NCBI GenBank assembly: GCA_016703325.1
Contig: JADJCH010000017.1
Coordinates: 78,012-142,011, forward strand
DNA from: Burkholderiales bacterium
GTDB taxonomy: Bacteria; Pseudomonadota; Gammaproteobacteria; Burkholderiales; Burkholderiaceae_C
DNA: 64,000 bases
Direction of reading: 5' to 3'
The notes below the pieces were generated by a model, which had not been told where the DNA came from, made no database searches, and was given only the letters and a program-made list of their open reading frames with translations. This document shows positions 24,765 through 34,053 of the stretch, piece after piece; positions within the stretch are counted from its first letter, which is position 1, and each line of letters begins with the position of its first letter. The position numbers were made by a program, and so were the translations under genes.

Positions 24765-26675
24765 ATGCAGTTCTACAAGAATGGCTTTCGCGGCGGCAAC
24801 CCGGACGTGAAGGAAGCCGCACCCAACCGGCGCAACCACGGCATCAACGAGCCGCTGCCGGAGAAGGTGGATGTGCTGATCGCCGGCACCGGCCCGGCCG
24901 GCCTGTGCCTGGCCGCGCAGCTGGCGCAGTTCCCCGAGATCGAGACGATGATCGTGGAGCGCATGCCCACCAACATCATCAAGGGCAAGGCCGACGGCAT
25001 CAACACGCGCACGATGGAGATGTTCCAGGCCTTCGGTTTTGCCGACAAGGTCAAGCGCGAGACCTACTGGGTCAACCAGACCAACTTCTGGATGCCCGAC
25101 CCCGCCAACCCCGCGCACATCAAGCGCGTCGGTCGGGTGCAGGACGTGGCCGACGACAGCTCGGAGATGCCGCACATTCTGATCAACCAGGCGCGGCTGC
25201 ACGAGCTGTTCCTGGAGGTGATGAAGAACTCGCCCTCCCGCCTGGAGCCCGACTACAGCTGGGAGATCGTCAGCCTGACGGTGGACCCGACCACCGAAGA
25301 CCACCCGGTGTCCGTGACCCTCAAGGACGCCAGCGGCGTGAACTGGTGGGCCACCCGCACCGTGCGGGCCAACTATGTGGTGGGCTGCGACGGCGCGCAC
25401 TCCGTGGTGCGCAAGTCCATCGGCGGTGTGCTTCACGGCGATGCGGCGCACCAGGCCTGGGGCGTGATGGACATCCTGGCCAACACCGACTTCCCGGACG
25501 TGCGGCAGAAGTGCCTGATCTCCTCGGCCAACGAGGGCAACGTGCTGATCCTGCCGCGCGAGGGCGGCTACGTGTTCCGCATGTATGTGGAGCTGGACAA
25601 GCTTCGCCCCGACGAGAAGGCCGCCAGCAAGAAGTTCACCCAGGACGACATGATCGCCGCGGCCAACCGCATCATCCGGCCCTACTCGATCGACGTGAAG
25701 GAAATCGTCTGGTGGTCGATCTATGACATCGGCCACAGCATCACCGACAAGTTCGACGACGTGGCCGAGGGCTCGGACCGCAACCCGCGCGTCTTCACCG
25801 CCGGCGACGCCTGCCACACCCATTCGCCCAAGGCCGGCCAGGGCATGAACGTGTCGATGCAGGACACCTTCAACCTGGGCTGGAAGCTGGTGCACGTGCT
25901 GCAGGGCCGGGCGGACGCCAGCCTGCTGCGCACGTACTCCAAGGAGCGCCTGACCGAGGCTAAGCGCCTGGTCGAGACCGACCATGAGTGGGCCCGCATC
26001 ATGTCCGCGCCCACCACCCAGGCCGAGCGCGAGGGCAAGGAGGAGCCGCGCATCATCCGCCAGTTCAAGGCCAACCTGGAATTCACCGGCGGCACCGCGG
26101 TCAAGTACGACGTCGGGACGCTGTTTGCCGCCTCGGCCCACCAGGCGCTCGCCCAGGGCGAGGAGATCGGCCGCCGCTTCCACTCCGCGCCGGTGGTGCG
26201 CCTGTCGGACGCCAAGCAGATGCAGCTGGGCCACGTCGCCGAGGCCGACGCGCGCTGGCGCCTCTACGCCTTCGCCGGCCGCGCCGACAGCTCGGCGCCG
26301 GGCTCGGCCATCCACCGGCTGGCCGACTGGCTGGAGACGAACCCCGCTTCTCCGGTCGTCAAGCACACCCGCCCCGGCGAGGACGTGGATGCGGTGATCG
26401 ACTTCCGCGCCGTGTTCCAGCAGACCTTCGACCAGCTCGCCTACGAGCAGATGCCCTCGCTGCTGCGCCCGAAGACCGGCAAGCTGGGCCTGCAGGACCA
26501 TGAGAAGGTGTTCTGCGTCGACCACAAGGGTGTGGGCGACATCTTCGACATGCGCGGCATCGACCGCGAGCGGGGCTGCATGATCGTCGTGCGCCCGGAC
26601 CAGTACACCGCGCATGTGCTGCCGCTGGACGCATACGAGGAGCTGTCGGCCTTCTTTGCGGGGATCCTGCGCTGA
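24765..26675 (+). CDS. mobA: FAD-binding monooxygenase, 3-hydroxybenzoate 4-monooxygenase-like
   Basis: A 636-residue aromatic hydroxylase of the phenol hydroxylase-like group. VLIAGTGPAGLCLAAQL (residues about 36-52) is the FAD Rossmann motif. KGKADGINTRTMEMFQAFGF and VVGCDGAHSVVRKSIGG (the DG motif) follow. RVFTAGDACHTHSPKAGQGMN (about 345-365) is the second FAD motif. The C-terminal thioredoxin-like domain ends the protein (about 480-636). Length and motif order match MobA of Comamonas, which converts 3-hydroxybenzoate to protocatechuate. The substrate could be another phenol. It stands as a single gene behind a strong promoter. Confidence 0.82.
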   Translation: MQFYKNGFRGGNPDVKEAAPNRRNHGINEPLPEKVDVLIAGTGPAGLCLAAQLAQFPEIETMIVERMPTNIIKGKADGINTRTMEMFQAFGFADKVKRETYWVNQTNFWMPDPANPAHIKRVGRVQDVADDSSEMPHILINQARLHELFLEVMKNSPSRLEPDYSWEIVSLTVDPTTEDHPVSVTLKDASGVNWWATRTVRANYVVGCDGAHSVVRKSIGGVLHGDAAHQAWGVMDILANTDFPDVRQKCLISSANEGNVLILPREGGYVFRMYVELDKLRPDEKAASKKFTQDDMIAAANRIIRPYSIDVKEIVWWSIYDIGHSITDKFDDVAEGSDRNPRVFTAGDACHTHSPKAGQGMNVSMQDTFNLGWKLVHVLQGRADASLLRTYSKERLTEAKRLVETDHEWARIMSAPTTQAEREGKEEPRIIRQFKANLEFTGGTAVKYDVGTLFAASAHQALAQGEEIGRRFHSAPVVRLSDAKQMQLGHVAEADARWRLYAFAGRADSSAPGSAIHRLADWLETNPASPVVKHTRPGEDVDAVIDFRAVFQQTFDQLAYEQMPSLLRPKTGKLGLQDHEKVFCVDHKGVGDIFDMRGIDRERGCMIVVRPDQYTAHVLPLDAYEELSAFFAGILR

Positions 26676-26813
26676 GTTGAGGCCCCCCGCCAAGCCCCTG
26701 CGCGTCGCGGAATTTTTCACATCTCCCCGCCCCCACCGGGGCAGCCGACGGGTCTGACGACAGTCTTGCCACGACACCCACATCATGGATATTCTGTGTA
26801 CAGGAGATGCACC

Positions 26814-27101
26814 ATGACCATGCACATCAACCTGTCTTCCGAAATGGAGAGTTTCATCAAGGGCAAGGTGGCCAGCAGCTTCTATGGCAACGCGACCGAG
26901 GTGATCCGCGATGCCATCCGCCGGATGCAGTCCGAGGAGGACCGCGTGCTGGCCTGGCGGTCTGCGGTTCAGAAGGGCAATGCCGAGCTTGACCGAGGCG
27001 AGGGCATGGTCTACACCGCCCAGGCGCTGGGCGACATCACCCAGGCGGCGATCCATGCCATGCACAGCGGCCAGCCAATGGACCGCGAAGTCCTCCCCTG
27101 A
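26814..27101 (+). CDS. parD: ParD-family antitoxin
   Basis: A 95-residue ribbon-helix-helix antitoxin: MHINLSSEMESFIKGKVAS, then YGNATEVIRDAIRRMQSEED (about residues 22-41), then a helical toxin-binding tail. AGGAG lies 8 bases upstream of ATG 26814. Its partner toxin downstream is degraded, so it is probably an orphan. Confidence 0.88.
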   Translation: MTMHINLSSEMESFIKGKVASSFYGNATEVIRDAIRRMQSEEDRVLAWRSAVQKGNAELDRGEGMVYTAQALGDITQAAIHAMHSGQPMDREVLP

Positions 27102-27307
27102 CGCGCCGCCGCGCAGGATCGTCCTTTCTCCCCGCGCCCTGCAGCGCCTCGCCCTCAACCCGGTCTGGGCCGGAGCCCTACAGAGCTGCCCGAGACCCCC
27201 GGCTGCACTTCGTGGGATCGCATGTCGTGGTGTTTCGTGAGCAGGGCGCGACCTTGGCGATCGTGCGGATCCTGCACCAGCGGATGAGCCTGGCCCGGCA
27301 CCTCTGA
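27100..27307 (+). pseudogene. parE: ParE-type toxin remnant (internal deletion and frameshift)
   Basis: The first frame encodes RRIVLSPRALQRL, the N-terminal strand of a ParE toxin. About 27160-27180 the ParE reading shifts by +1, and from there to a stop at 27305-27307 the protein reads LHFVGSHVVVFREQGATLAI and then VRILHQRMSLARHL, the conserved ParE C-terminus. About 40 middle residues found in full ParE toxins are missing. The toxin should be inactive. Confidence 0.75.
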
Positions 27308-27398
27308 CTCCCCCCGTCGCCCCACCGAGAACACTTCACCTGCCAGACAATGGGCTGCCTGTCTATCGCGAGGGTCTGTCGGCGCGGCAAAGCGAAGC

Positions 27399-28058
27399 TC
27401 AACTGCCGCCCAGCGCCCCTGCCCGCAACCCCAACCGATCCACCATATCCACCAGCATCGGCAGCGAGCTGGCGCGCATCTTTTCCATCACGTGGTGGCG
27501 GTGCACCTTCACCGTCACTTCGCTGATGCCCAGGCGGTCGGCGGTGACTTTGTTGCGCAGGCCCTGGACCATCAGCAGCAGCACCTCGCGTTCGCGCGGG
27601 GTCAGGGTGTCGAAGCGGGCTTGAACGGATTGGCGGGCGGCTGCGTCGTGCCTGGCGGCGCGGGCCTGGGCCAGGGCGAGGTCGATGGCGGCGAGCAGCT
27701 CCTGGTCGCTGAAGGGCTTGGGCAGGAATTCGATGGCGCCGGCGCGCATGGCGCGCACGGTCATCGGGATGTCGCCGTGGCCGGTGATGAAGACGATGGG
27801 CCAGGTCTGCCCGCCGGCGTTGCGGCTCGCCAGGTGCTGTTGCAGCTCCAGCCCTGTCAAGCCGGGCATGCGCACGTCCAGGACGAGGCAGGCCGGGCCG
27901 GGCGCCGGGTGTTGCGGATCCTGAATGCGGTCGAGGAACTCGGCCGCCGAGGCCCAGGTTTCCACCCGCAGGCCGGCGGAGCGAATCAGGCTGCTCAGGG
28001 CCTCGCGCATGGACAGGTCGTCGTCGACGACGATGACGAGTGGAGCGTCGTTGGACAT
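27399..28058 (-). CDS. FixJ/TodT-family response regulator
   Basis: A 219-residue regulator. Receiver domain about residues 6-125: acidic pocket VDDDLSMREAL, phospho-acceptor Asp61 in CLVLDVRMPG, and Lys in LPKPFSD. LuxR-type HTH about residues 150-210 (LTPREREVLLLMVQGLRNKV, then LGISEVTVKVHRHHVMEKM). It follows the histidine kinase gene directly (18 bp after its stop; a TTG at 28079 would overlap it). TodT/StyR relatives activate aromatic-degradation promoters. Confidence 0.9.
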   Translation of the reverse strand: MSNDAPLVIVVDDDLSMREALSSLIRSAGLRVETWASAAEFLDRIQDPQHPAPGPACLVLDVRMPGLTGLELQQHLASRNAGGQTWPIVFITGHGDIPMTVRAMRAGAIEFLPKPFSDQELLAAIDLALAQARAARHDAAARQSVQARFDTLTPREREVLLLMVQGLRNKVTADRLGISEVTVKVHRHHVMEKMRASSLPMLVDMVDRLGLRAGALGGS

Positions 28059-28075
28059 TGCGGGCGTGAGGAACG

Positions 28076-31000
28076 TCAATCGTCCTCCGGGGCGTCGCCG
28101 GTGTCGACCGGCAGCGTGAAGCTGAAGGTGGCACCGGCGCCCGGCGACGGCGTGGCCGTCCAGAGCCGGCCGCCATGGGACTCGACGATGCTGCGGCAGA
28201 TTGCCAGGCCCATGCCCATGCCGCCGGGTTTGGTGGTCTGGAAGGCTTCGAAGAGGCGCTCGGCCAGCACCGGGTCGATACCGGCGCCGCTGTCGGTGAC
28301 GTCGATGCGGAGGCGGCCGGGCGGCTCGGCGGCGAGGGTGATCACGACCTCGCGCTGCGGGCCGGCGCGGCGGTCGATCGATTCCATCGCGTTCATCACC
28401 AGGTTCAACAGCACCTGCTGCGCCTGCACGCGGTCGGCCTGCACAAGGGGCAGGGGCGGCTGTCCATCGTCGGGCCGGCTCAGGCGCAGTTCGATGCCGC
28501 GGGCGGCGGCCTCGCCGCGCAGCAGGGCCAGCGTTTCCTCGGCGGCCTGCGCCAGGTCCATCGGCGCGAGGGGCGCCTTCGGCTGCTCGCCGCGGCGCAG
28601 GAAGGCACGGATGCGGGTGATGACCTCACCAGCGCGGTGGGCGTCGCGCACGATGCGGCGCAGCGAGTCCTTGGCTTCTTCCGGGCTGGGTTGGGCGCAT
28701 GAGCCGCCGCCTTCCAGCCAGCGCAGGCCGGCCTGGCCGTTGGTGGCAATCGCCGCCAGCGGCTGGTTCACCTCGTGGGCGATGGAGGCTGCCAGCTCAC
28801 CGAGCGAGCTGGCGCGCGAGACCTGCGTGAGCTCCGCGCGGGTCTGGGCCAGGGCCTGCTCGGCCCGCATCTGCTCGCTGATGTCCTTGGCGACAACAAC
28901 CAGCAGCGGCGTGACCTCCGACACCCCGGGCACCCGCGCCACGCTGGTGTGGGTCCAGACCGGTGTGCCGTCGCGCCGGAGGAAGCGCCGCTGCACGTGG
29001 TATTCGCGCACCGTGCCGGCGAGCAGGCGGGTGACGCGCTCCTGGGTGCCGGCGCGGTCCTCCTCGGGGGTGATCTGGCGCAGCGTGCCGGCGCGCAGCT
29101 CCTCCGCGCTGTAGCCCAGCATGGTGCGGAAGGCCGGGTTGGCGGTGCGGATCGGCCCGTCCGCGTCGATCAACGCGATGCCCACCGGCGAGTGCTCGTA
29201 GATCGCCCACCAGCGTTGCTCGGACTCCTGCAGCGCACGGCGGCTGGCGATCAGGCGGCGCGTCATGTGCGTCAGGTCGCCACCCTGCACCGCCAGTTCG
29301 CGTTGCAGCACGTCGCGGGTGTGTTTCATGCCGGCGAGGTTGCGCACCCGGGCGCGCAGCTCCTGGGCCGAGAAGGGTTTGGTGACGTAGTCCTGCACCG
29401 CATCGGTCAGCAGCCGGGTGCGCAGCGCCTCGTCGCCGCGGGCGGAGAGCACCAGCACGGGCAGGTCCGCCAGCGCGGGCTGCGCGCGCATCGCCTCGAC
29501 GAGCTGGTCGCCACCCAGGCGCGGCAGCATCAGGTCGGTGACCACCAGGTCGGGTGGTGCGGCGAGCACCTGCTCCAGCGCGGCCTGGCCATCCGCCACC
29601 GCGGTGACGCGGCACTCGCCGCGCAGTGCGTCGGTGATGAAGCGGCGCATCTCCGGGTTGTCCTCGACCACCAGCACGGCGGGGCGTTCGTCCGCTGCGG
29701 TCCCGGCATCGGCCTGAGCGGGGCGGGGCGGCGGCGAAGTCGCTGCGACGGGGGCGACGGCGTCGCAGTTCTCGGGCGGGTGCAGCTCGGCCAGGACGCC
29801 CTCGAGCATCGCGTCGGTGGTGTGGGCAGATGGAGGCCGGTCCGGTGCATTCGGCGAGCGCGTCACCACGAAGCTGCCCGGCGGTGGCTGCAGCGGCAGC
29901 TCGACCTGGAACAGCGCGCCGCCGCCGGGCGCGGCGGTGACGGCGATGCTGCCGTGGTGCAGGTCGACGAACTCCTTGGCAATCGCCAGGCCCAGCCCGG
30001 TGCCGCCGTGCTCGCGCATGGTGCCCTGCTGGAGCTGGCGGAAGCGCTCGAACACCGTCTGCCGCTGTTCGGGCGGCACGCCGGGGCCGGAATCCTGCAC
30101 GCTGAGCAGGCAGCGGCCATTGCCGAGGTCCTCCAGCGTGCAGCGCACCCGCCCTCCCGGCGGGGTGAACTTGAAGGCGTTGGACAGCAGGTTGAGCACG
30201 ATGCGCTGGAACTTCTCGGGGTCGACCAGCGCCGGCAGCGTTGGCGGGGTGGCCACGGAATAGGCCAGCTCGCGCTGCGGCGCCAGGGTCTGGAAGGGCT
30301 CGGCCAGCACGCGCAGCAGCGCGGCCAGGTCCACCGGCTCGCAGCGCAGATCGACCTTGCGGGCGTCGAGCCGGGCCAGGTCGAGCAGGTCGTCGACGTG
30401 CTTGAGCAGCGTCGCCGCACTGCGCCGCACCAGCTGCAGCTGGCGCCGCTGCGGCTCGGTGAGGTTGGCGCCGTGGGCCAGCAGCTCGTCGGTGGGCCCC
30501 AGGATCAGCGCCAGCGGCGTGCGCAGCTCGTGGCTGACGTTGGCGAACAGGTCGCTCTTGAGCTGGTCCATCTGCCGCACGGTGTCGAGCAGGCGCTGCA
30601 GCTCGGCGTTCTTGCGCGCCACCTCGGCCTCGGCCAGCTTCTTGGCGGTGATGTTGCGGCCCTCGGCGAGCAGGAAGGCCACCCGCCCGCGGTCGTCGCG
30701 CACCGGCAGCAGCGAGAAGTCGACCACGATGGTGCGGTCGCCGGCCGCCTCGCCGTAGACCTCCAGGTCGCAGCGGATGAACTCGCCGCCGCGCGCGCGG
30801 CGCACGAAGTCGCGCTGCTGCTCGATCGACTCGCGTGAGACCTGGAACCAGCGCGCTTCCCAGAACGGCCGGCCGCGGATGTCCTCCAGCCGCAGGCCGG
30901 CGCCCTCCAGCGCGGCGCGGTTGATCTCCAGCGTGCGGCCCTCGGCATCGAGCAGACCGACGAACTGGTACATCGCGTCCAGCACGATGCGGGCGAGCTT

Positions 31001-31093
31001 TTCGCGCTGGGTCTGAGTGTTGTCGCCCGCACTGAGTGTGACCGCGCCGACGCGCAGTGGGGCGCTCGGCCAAGCCGGCAAGCCAGGTTTCAC
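28076..31093 (-). CDS. Hybrid sensor histidine kinase, TodS/TmoS-like (PAS-HK-REC-PAS-HK)
   Basis: A 1005-residue cytosolic sensor with no membrane segment, starting at GTG 31093 (GAGGAG upstream). Domains: PAS1 about 32-150; a coiled coil 150-180; HisKA with His188 in FANVSHELRTP; HATPase (NLLSNAFKF at 301, GTGLGLAI at 364); receiver 472-590 with Asp520 in VVTDLMLPRL; PAS2 about 620-740; second HisKA with His773 in IAHEVNQPLA and HATPase (NLVMNAMES about 897, GMGMGLAI about 958). This double-kinase order is that of TodS, which senses aromatic compounds. No catabolic cluster adjoins it apart from the MobA-like gene 1.4 kb away from its partner. Confidence 0.9.
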   Translation of the reverse strand: MKPGLPAWPSAPLRVGAVTLSAGDNTQTQREKLARIVLDAMYQFVGLLDAEGRTLEINRAALEGAGLRLEDIRGRPFWEARWFQVSRESIEQQRDFVRRARGGEFIRCDLEVYGEAAGDRTIVVDFSLLPVRDDRGRVAFLLAEGRNITAKKLAEAEVARKNAELQRLLDTVRQMDQLKSDLFANVSHELRTPLALILGPTDELLAHGANLTEPQRRQLQLVRRSAATLLKHVDDLLDLARLDARKVDLRCEPVDLAALLRVLAEPFQTLAPQRELAYSVATPPTLPALVDPEKFQRIVLNLLSNAFKFTPPGGRVRCTLEDLGNGRCLLSVQDSGPGVPPEQRQTVFERFRQLQQGTMREHGGTGLGLAIAKEFVDLHHGSIAVTAAPGGGALFQVELPLQPPPGSFVVTRSPNAPDRPPSAHTTDAMLEGVLAELHPPENCDAVAPVAATSPPPRPAQADAGTAADERPAVLVVEDNPEMRRFITDALRGECRVTAVADGQAALEQVLAAPPDLVVTDLMLPRLGGDQLVEAMRAQPALADLPVLVLSARGDEALRTRLLTDAVQDYVTKPFSAQELRARVRNLAGMKHTRDVLQRELAVQGGDLTHMTRRLIASRRALQESEQRWWAIYEHSPVGIALIDADGPIRTANPAFRTMLGYSAEELRAGTLRQITPEEDRAGTQERVTRLLAGTVREYHVQRRFLRRDGTPVWTHTSVARVPGVSEVTPLLVVVAKDISEQMRAEQALAQTRAELTQVSRASSLGELAASIAHEVNQPLAAIATNGQAGLRWLEGGGSCAQPSPEEAKDSLRRIVRDAHRAGEVITRIRAFLRRGEQPKAPLAPMDLAQAAEETLALLRGEAAARGIELRLSRPDDGQPPLPLVQADRVQAQQVLLNLVMNAMESIDRRAGPQREVVITLAAEPPGRLRIDVTDSGAGIDPVLAERLFEAFQTTKPGGMGMGLAICRSIVESHGGRLWTATPSPGAGATFSFTLPVDTGDAPEDD

Positions 31094-31400
31094 GCGGGAG
31101 TCTCCTCAGGGGCAGGTGAGGGCGGTGCTGAAACGCCCGCCTGCTCGACCGCTCACTCAATCTCGATATTCGAGCCTTCAGCTTGCCAGTTCCTGGCCAT
31201 CCACACAATCCGGCAAAAAGCGGATCCAGTGGGTCTGCCCAATCGGATCGGGATCCCTGACTTCCTCCGCAACTGATCCATGTGTGCTGAAGGGTCGTGC
31301 CAGGCCTTGATGGGCTCCAGAGAGGCTCGACATCCCCAGGTGGAACAAGGTGGGGATCTGGAAAGTATCGAGATTTTCTGCGGTACCTTCTCCGTGGGCG
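31094..31400. other. Intergenic region between the DUF6544 gene and the TodS-like kinase
   Basis: 307 bp with no convincing gene. AATCTCGATA (31159-31168) and TATCGAGATT (31366-31375) form a perfect 10-bp inverted repeat about 200 bp apart. ATCCCCA (31332-31338) and TGGGGAT (31351-31357) form a 7-bp stem. The kinase promoter should be here; I cannot locate -35/-10 boxes. Confidence 0.3.
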
Positions 31401-32285
31401 TCAGCGCAGGGCCGCCTCGTCAAAGTCCACCGACACCACCCGGAACCGCCCGTACACGAACGGCCCATCCGCCCGGTGCCAGACGGCGTCGCCGCGGCCG
31501 GGCACGCTGCGGCCGTTGTCCAGCCGGCGGAACTCCGACAGCGGCGTGGTCCAGGGCATGCGTTCGACGCGGTCGTTGGCCTTCACGTCGCCGCGGTCCT
31601 CAGAGCGGAAGTCGACCAGGTGGCCGGCGGCGTCGACCGTCAGCAGCGCGCTCACCGTGTGCGGGCCCTGGGTGAAGCTGACGCGCGCCTGGGTGTCGTC
31701 CACCGGCTGCCAGCGCAAGGCGCCGCGCCAGGCCGGGTCGGCCAGCGCGGAGGGGGCGTAGGCGCAGAGGTCGTTGAGCAGGGTGACGGTTTCGGTGGCG
31801 GAGAGCAGCGGGCCGGAGAAGTCCGCCACGTTGAACAGGCCGGCCAGGCGCACGCGCATGGTGGCCTCCTGACCCGGCTGGTCGGCGCGCCAGTCGTGCA
31901 GCACCTGCACCGGCAGGCCCAACATGCGGGTGCGCATGTGGAAGAGACGGCGCGGCACGGGCGCGAGGAAGTCGATCTGCGTGGCCGGGCCGCTCATGCC
32001 GCCGTCGCCGGGGGCGCGGTACAGCGTGGCGTCGAAGTTCACCCGCACCGCGCGCACGGGCGGCTGGCCGAGCACGCCGGCCGTGCGCAGCCAGCGCTGC
32101 ACCGGCGCAGGCAGCGGGGCCAGGTCGGCCTCGGTCAGCGCAGCGGCGGGGGGCGGCAGCGCGGGCAGGGCGGCCAGCCGGTTGCGCAGGGCCACGGAGA
32201 GATCGGCGTCGGGGCTGTGGGCGAACTGCATCCACAGGCCGACGGCGACCAGGGCCAGCAGGGACAGCAGCAGGGTGGTGCGCAT
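31401..32285 (-). CDS. DUF6544/DUF6920 family protein
   Basis: A 294-residue protein with an N-terminal membrane segment (LLLSLLALVAVGLWMQFA). The core WLRTAGVLGQPPVRAVRVNF, then RLFHMRTRMLGLPVQVLHDW and a late WTTPLSEFRRLDNGRSVP fit the DUF6544 family. It is probably anchored facing the periplasm. Function unknown; the gene is divergent from rsgA. Confidence 0.75.
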   Translation of the reverse strand: MRTTLLLSLLALVAVGLWMQFAHSPDADLSVALRNRLAALPALPPPAAALTEADLAPLPAPVQRWLRTAGVLGQPPVRAVRVNFDATLYRAPGDGGMSGPATQIDFLAPVPRRLFHMRTRMLGLPVQVLHDWRADQPGQEATMRVRLAGLFNVADFSGPLLSATETVTLLNDLCAYAPSALADPAWRGALRWQPVDDTQARVSFTQGPHTVSALLTVDAAGHLVDFRSEDRGDVKANDRVERMPWTTPLSEFRRLDNGRSVPGRGDAVWHRADGPFVYGRFRVVSVDFDEAALR

Positions 32286-32459
32286 CGGAGTTCCTTGTCT
32301 CCGCGAGCAGGGGGCGGAGCACGGCGGCAGTGTCCCTCCGGCCGGGCGGGCCGGCCTTGAGCGGCGGCAACGGCGGGGCGTTGCGGCGGGTCAAGGACGG
32401 GGGGGCCGCTGCGCCGTAGCGTAGAAGGCCCCAGTGGACGACCACGGTGGACGCAAGCC

Positions 32460-33581
32460 ATGACGCAGGATCTGTTGGCTTTGAAGGCGCTGGGCTGGCG
32501 CGACGAGGGCCAGTCGGCGCAGCCCTGCCCCGACGGGCAGAACCTGGCGCGGGTGCTGGCGGTGGACCGCGATGCACTGCTGCTGGACGACGGCAGCGGC
32601 GCCTTCCGCGGCCGGCTGGCCGGGCGCTGGCTTCACGAGGCGGGTGATGCACAGGCGCTGCCCTGTGTAGGGGACTGGGTCTGTGTCGAACGACCCGCGG
32701 GCGATGGGGTCGCGCGCGTCGAGCGGCTGCTGCCTCGGTACAGCGTGCTGCGTCGGCGCGCGGCCGGCAGTGCTGCCGGGGCGGCGCAGATGATCGCCGC
32801 CAATGTCGATGGGGTGGTGATCGTGCAGGGCTGCCACTTCGACTTCAACCTCAACCGGCTGGAGCGTTACCTGGTGATGGTGCGCGACGGTGGTGCCGAG
32901 CCCTGGATCCTGCTGACCAAGACGGACCTGGTGATGCCGCAGGTGCTGGCCGGGCAGATCGAGCAGATTCGCGCGGCCGGCATCGACGCGCCGGTGCTGG
33001 CGCTGAGCAACCTGACCCCCACTGCTGGGCCCGCTGCCAGTGGCCCGGGGGCACAGGCCGACGGCTTCGACGCCCTGCGCCAGAAGCTGCTGCCCGGGCG
33101 AACCTACTGCTTCGTCGGCTCGTCCGGGGTGGGCAAGAGCACGCTGATCAACCGGCTGATCGGTGCGGCCCGGCAGGACACCGCCGGTGTCAGTGGTACG
33201 GGCGAAGGCCGCCACACGACGGTGCGCCGCGAGCTGATCCGGCTGAAAGGGGGTGCGCTGGTGATCGACAACCCGGGCATGCGCGAGTTCGGCCTGGTCG
33301 ATGCGCAGGAGGGGCTGGAGGATCGGTTCTCCGAAATCGCCAGGCTGGCGGCCGGTTGCCGCTACCGGGACTGCCAACACGGCGGCGAACCCGGCTGCGC
33401 GGTGCAGGTGGCCGTGGATGCGGGCCAGATCGACGCCGGCCAGCTGGACAACTGGCGCCGGCTGCAGCAGGAGTCGGCCTTCTACGAACTCTCGCAGGTC
33501 GAGAAGCGGCACAAGGACCGCGCCTTCGGCCGCTTCCTGCACCACGTGAAGAAGGATCTGCGCGGCGGTCGGGACGACTGA
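32460..33581 (+). CDS. rsgA: Ribosome small-subunit biogenesis GTPase RsgA
   Basis: A 373-residue circularly permuted GTPase. An OB-fold N-terminus is followed by G4 (LLTKTDLV, about residue 155), then G1 (GSSGVGKST, about 219-227), then G3 (DNPGMREFGL, about 268-277). A zinc knuckle closes it (CRYRDCQHGGEPGC, about 300-313). RsgA acts in late 30S maturation. Two Ala/Gly-rich insertions (AAGSAAGAA, GPAASGPGAQ) make it slightly longer than the E. coli protein. Confidence 0.95.
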   Translation: MTQDLLALKALGWRDEGQSAQPCPDGQNLARVLAVDRDALLLDDGSGAFRGRLAGRWLHEAGDAQALPCVGDWVCVERPAGDGVARVERLLPRYSVLRRRAAGSAAGAAQMIAANVDGVVIVQGCHFDFNLNRLERYLVMVRDGGAEPWILLTKTDLVMPQVLAGQIEQIRAAGIDAPVLALSNLTPTAGPAASGPGAQADGFDALRQKLLPGRTYCFVGSSGVGKSTLINRLIGAARQDTAGVSGTGEGRHTTVRRELIRLKGGALVIDNPGMREFGLVDAQEGLEDRFSEIARLAAGCRYRDCQHGGEPGCAVQVAVDAGQIDAGQLDNWRRLQQESAFYELSQVEKRHKDRAFGRFLHHVKKDLRGGRDD

Positions 33582-33595
33582 GCGGCGCGGGTGAA

Positions 33596-33627
33596 GGGAG
33601 CGGGGGAAGGCTGCGGGCCCGGCTCCC
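33596..33627 (+). terminator. Hairpin downstream of rsgA
   Basis: GGGAGC (33596-33601) pairs with GCTCCC (33622-33627) and is followed by TTA. The loop is long and GC-rich, so terminator function is only possible. Confidence 0.3.
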
Positions 33628-33666
33628 TTAGACTGGCCTCACGAGGCTCAATCTGGAGGCACAACG

Positions 33667-34053
33667 ATGTCCGCGATTCATCTGGTGGCGGCGCTGGCGC
33701 TGCTGCAATACCTGCTTTTTGGCGCACTGGTCGGCAAGGCGCGTGGCCAGTACGGCGTGAAGGCCCCGGCGGTGACAGGGCATGAAGGCTTCGAGCGCAT
33801 GTACCGGGTGCAGATGAACACGCTGGAGCTGCTGGTGGCCTTCCTGCCGGCCCTCGGCCTGGCGGGGCTGTACTGGTCGCCGGTGGCGGTGGCGGCGGTG
33901 GGGGCGGTGTTCATCCTCGGTCGGCACCTGTATTGGCGCGCCTATGTGAGCGACCCGGCCAGCCGGTCCGTCGGTTTCGTGCTGAGTTTCCTGTCGGTGG
34001 TGGCGCTGCTGCTGGCCACGCTGGCGGGGGCGCTGCTGGCGCTGCCGCAGTGA
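33667..34053 (+). CDS. MAPEG family membrane protein
   Basis: A 128-residue protein with four hydrophobic helices (LVAALALLQYLLFGALV at the start). GFERMYRVQMNTLELLVAFL (about residues 41-60) is the MAPEG signature, including the glutathione/lipid-site Arg and Asn. It is a glutathione-dependent enzyme-like protein of the inner membrane. Overlaps the next gene as GTGA. Confidence 0.88.
   Translation: MSAIHLVAALALLQYLLFGALVGKARGQYGVKAPAVTGHEGFERMYRVQMNTLELLVAFLPALGLAGLYWSPVAVAAVGAVFILGRHLYWRAYVSDPASRSVGFVLSFLSVVALLLATLAGALLALPQ

Noticed and set aside
26792..26803. LexA-type box before ParD (CTGTGTACAG)
   Set aside because: The spacing between CTGT and ACAG is two bases, not the eight needed by LexA.
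24075..27158. A 1027-residue open frame antisense to the MobA-like gene
   Set aside because: It is the codon-biased shadow of a high-GC gene: low-complexity His/Gly/Arg-rich protein, no family motif, and it covers a well-supported gene and intergenic DNA.
28775..30838. A 687-residue open frame antisense to the TodS-like kinase
   Set aside because: A mirror of the kinase's codon bias; no motif, no Shine-Dalgarno.
31178..31468. A 96-residue open frame in the region between DUF6544 and the kinase
   Set aside because: Cys/Trp/Arg-rich, no Shine-Dalgarno, partly overlaps the end of DUF6544; no family resemblance.
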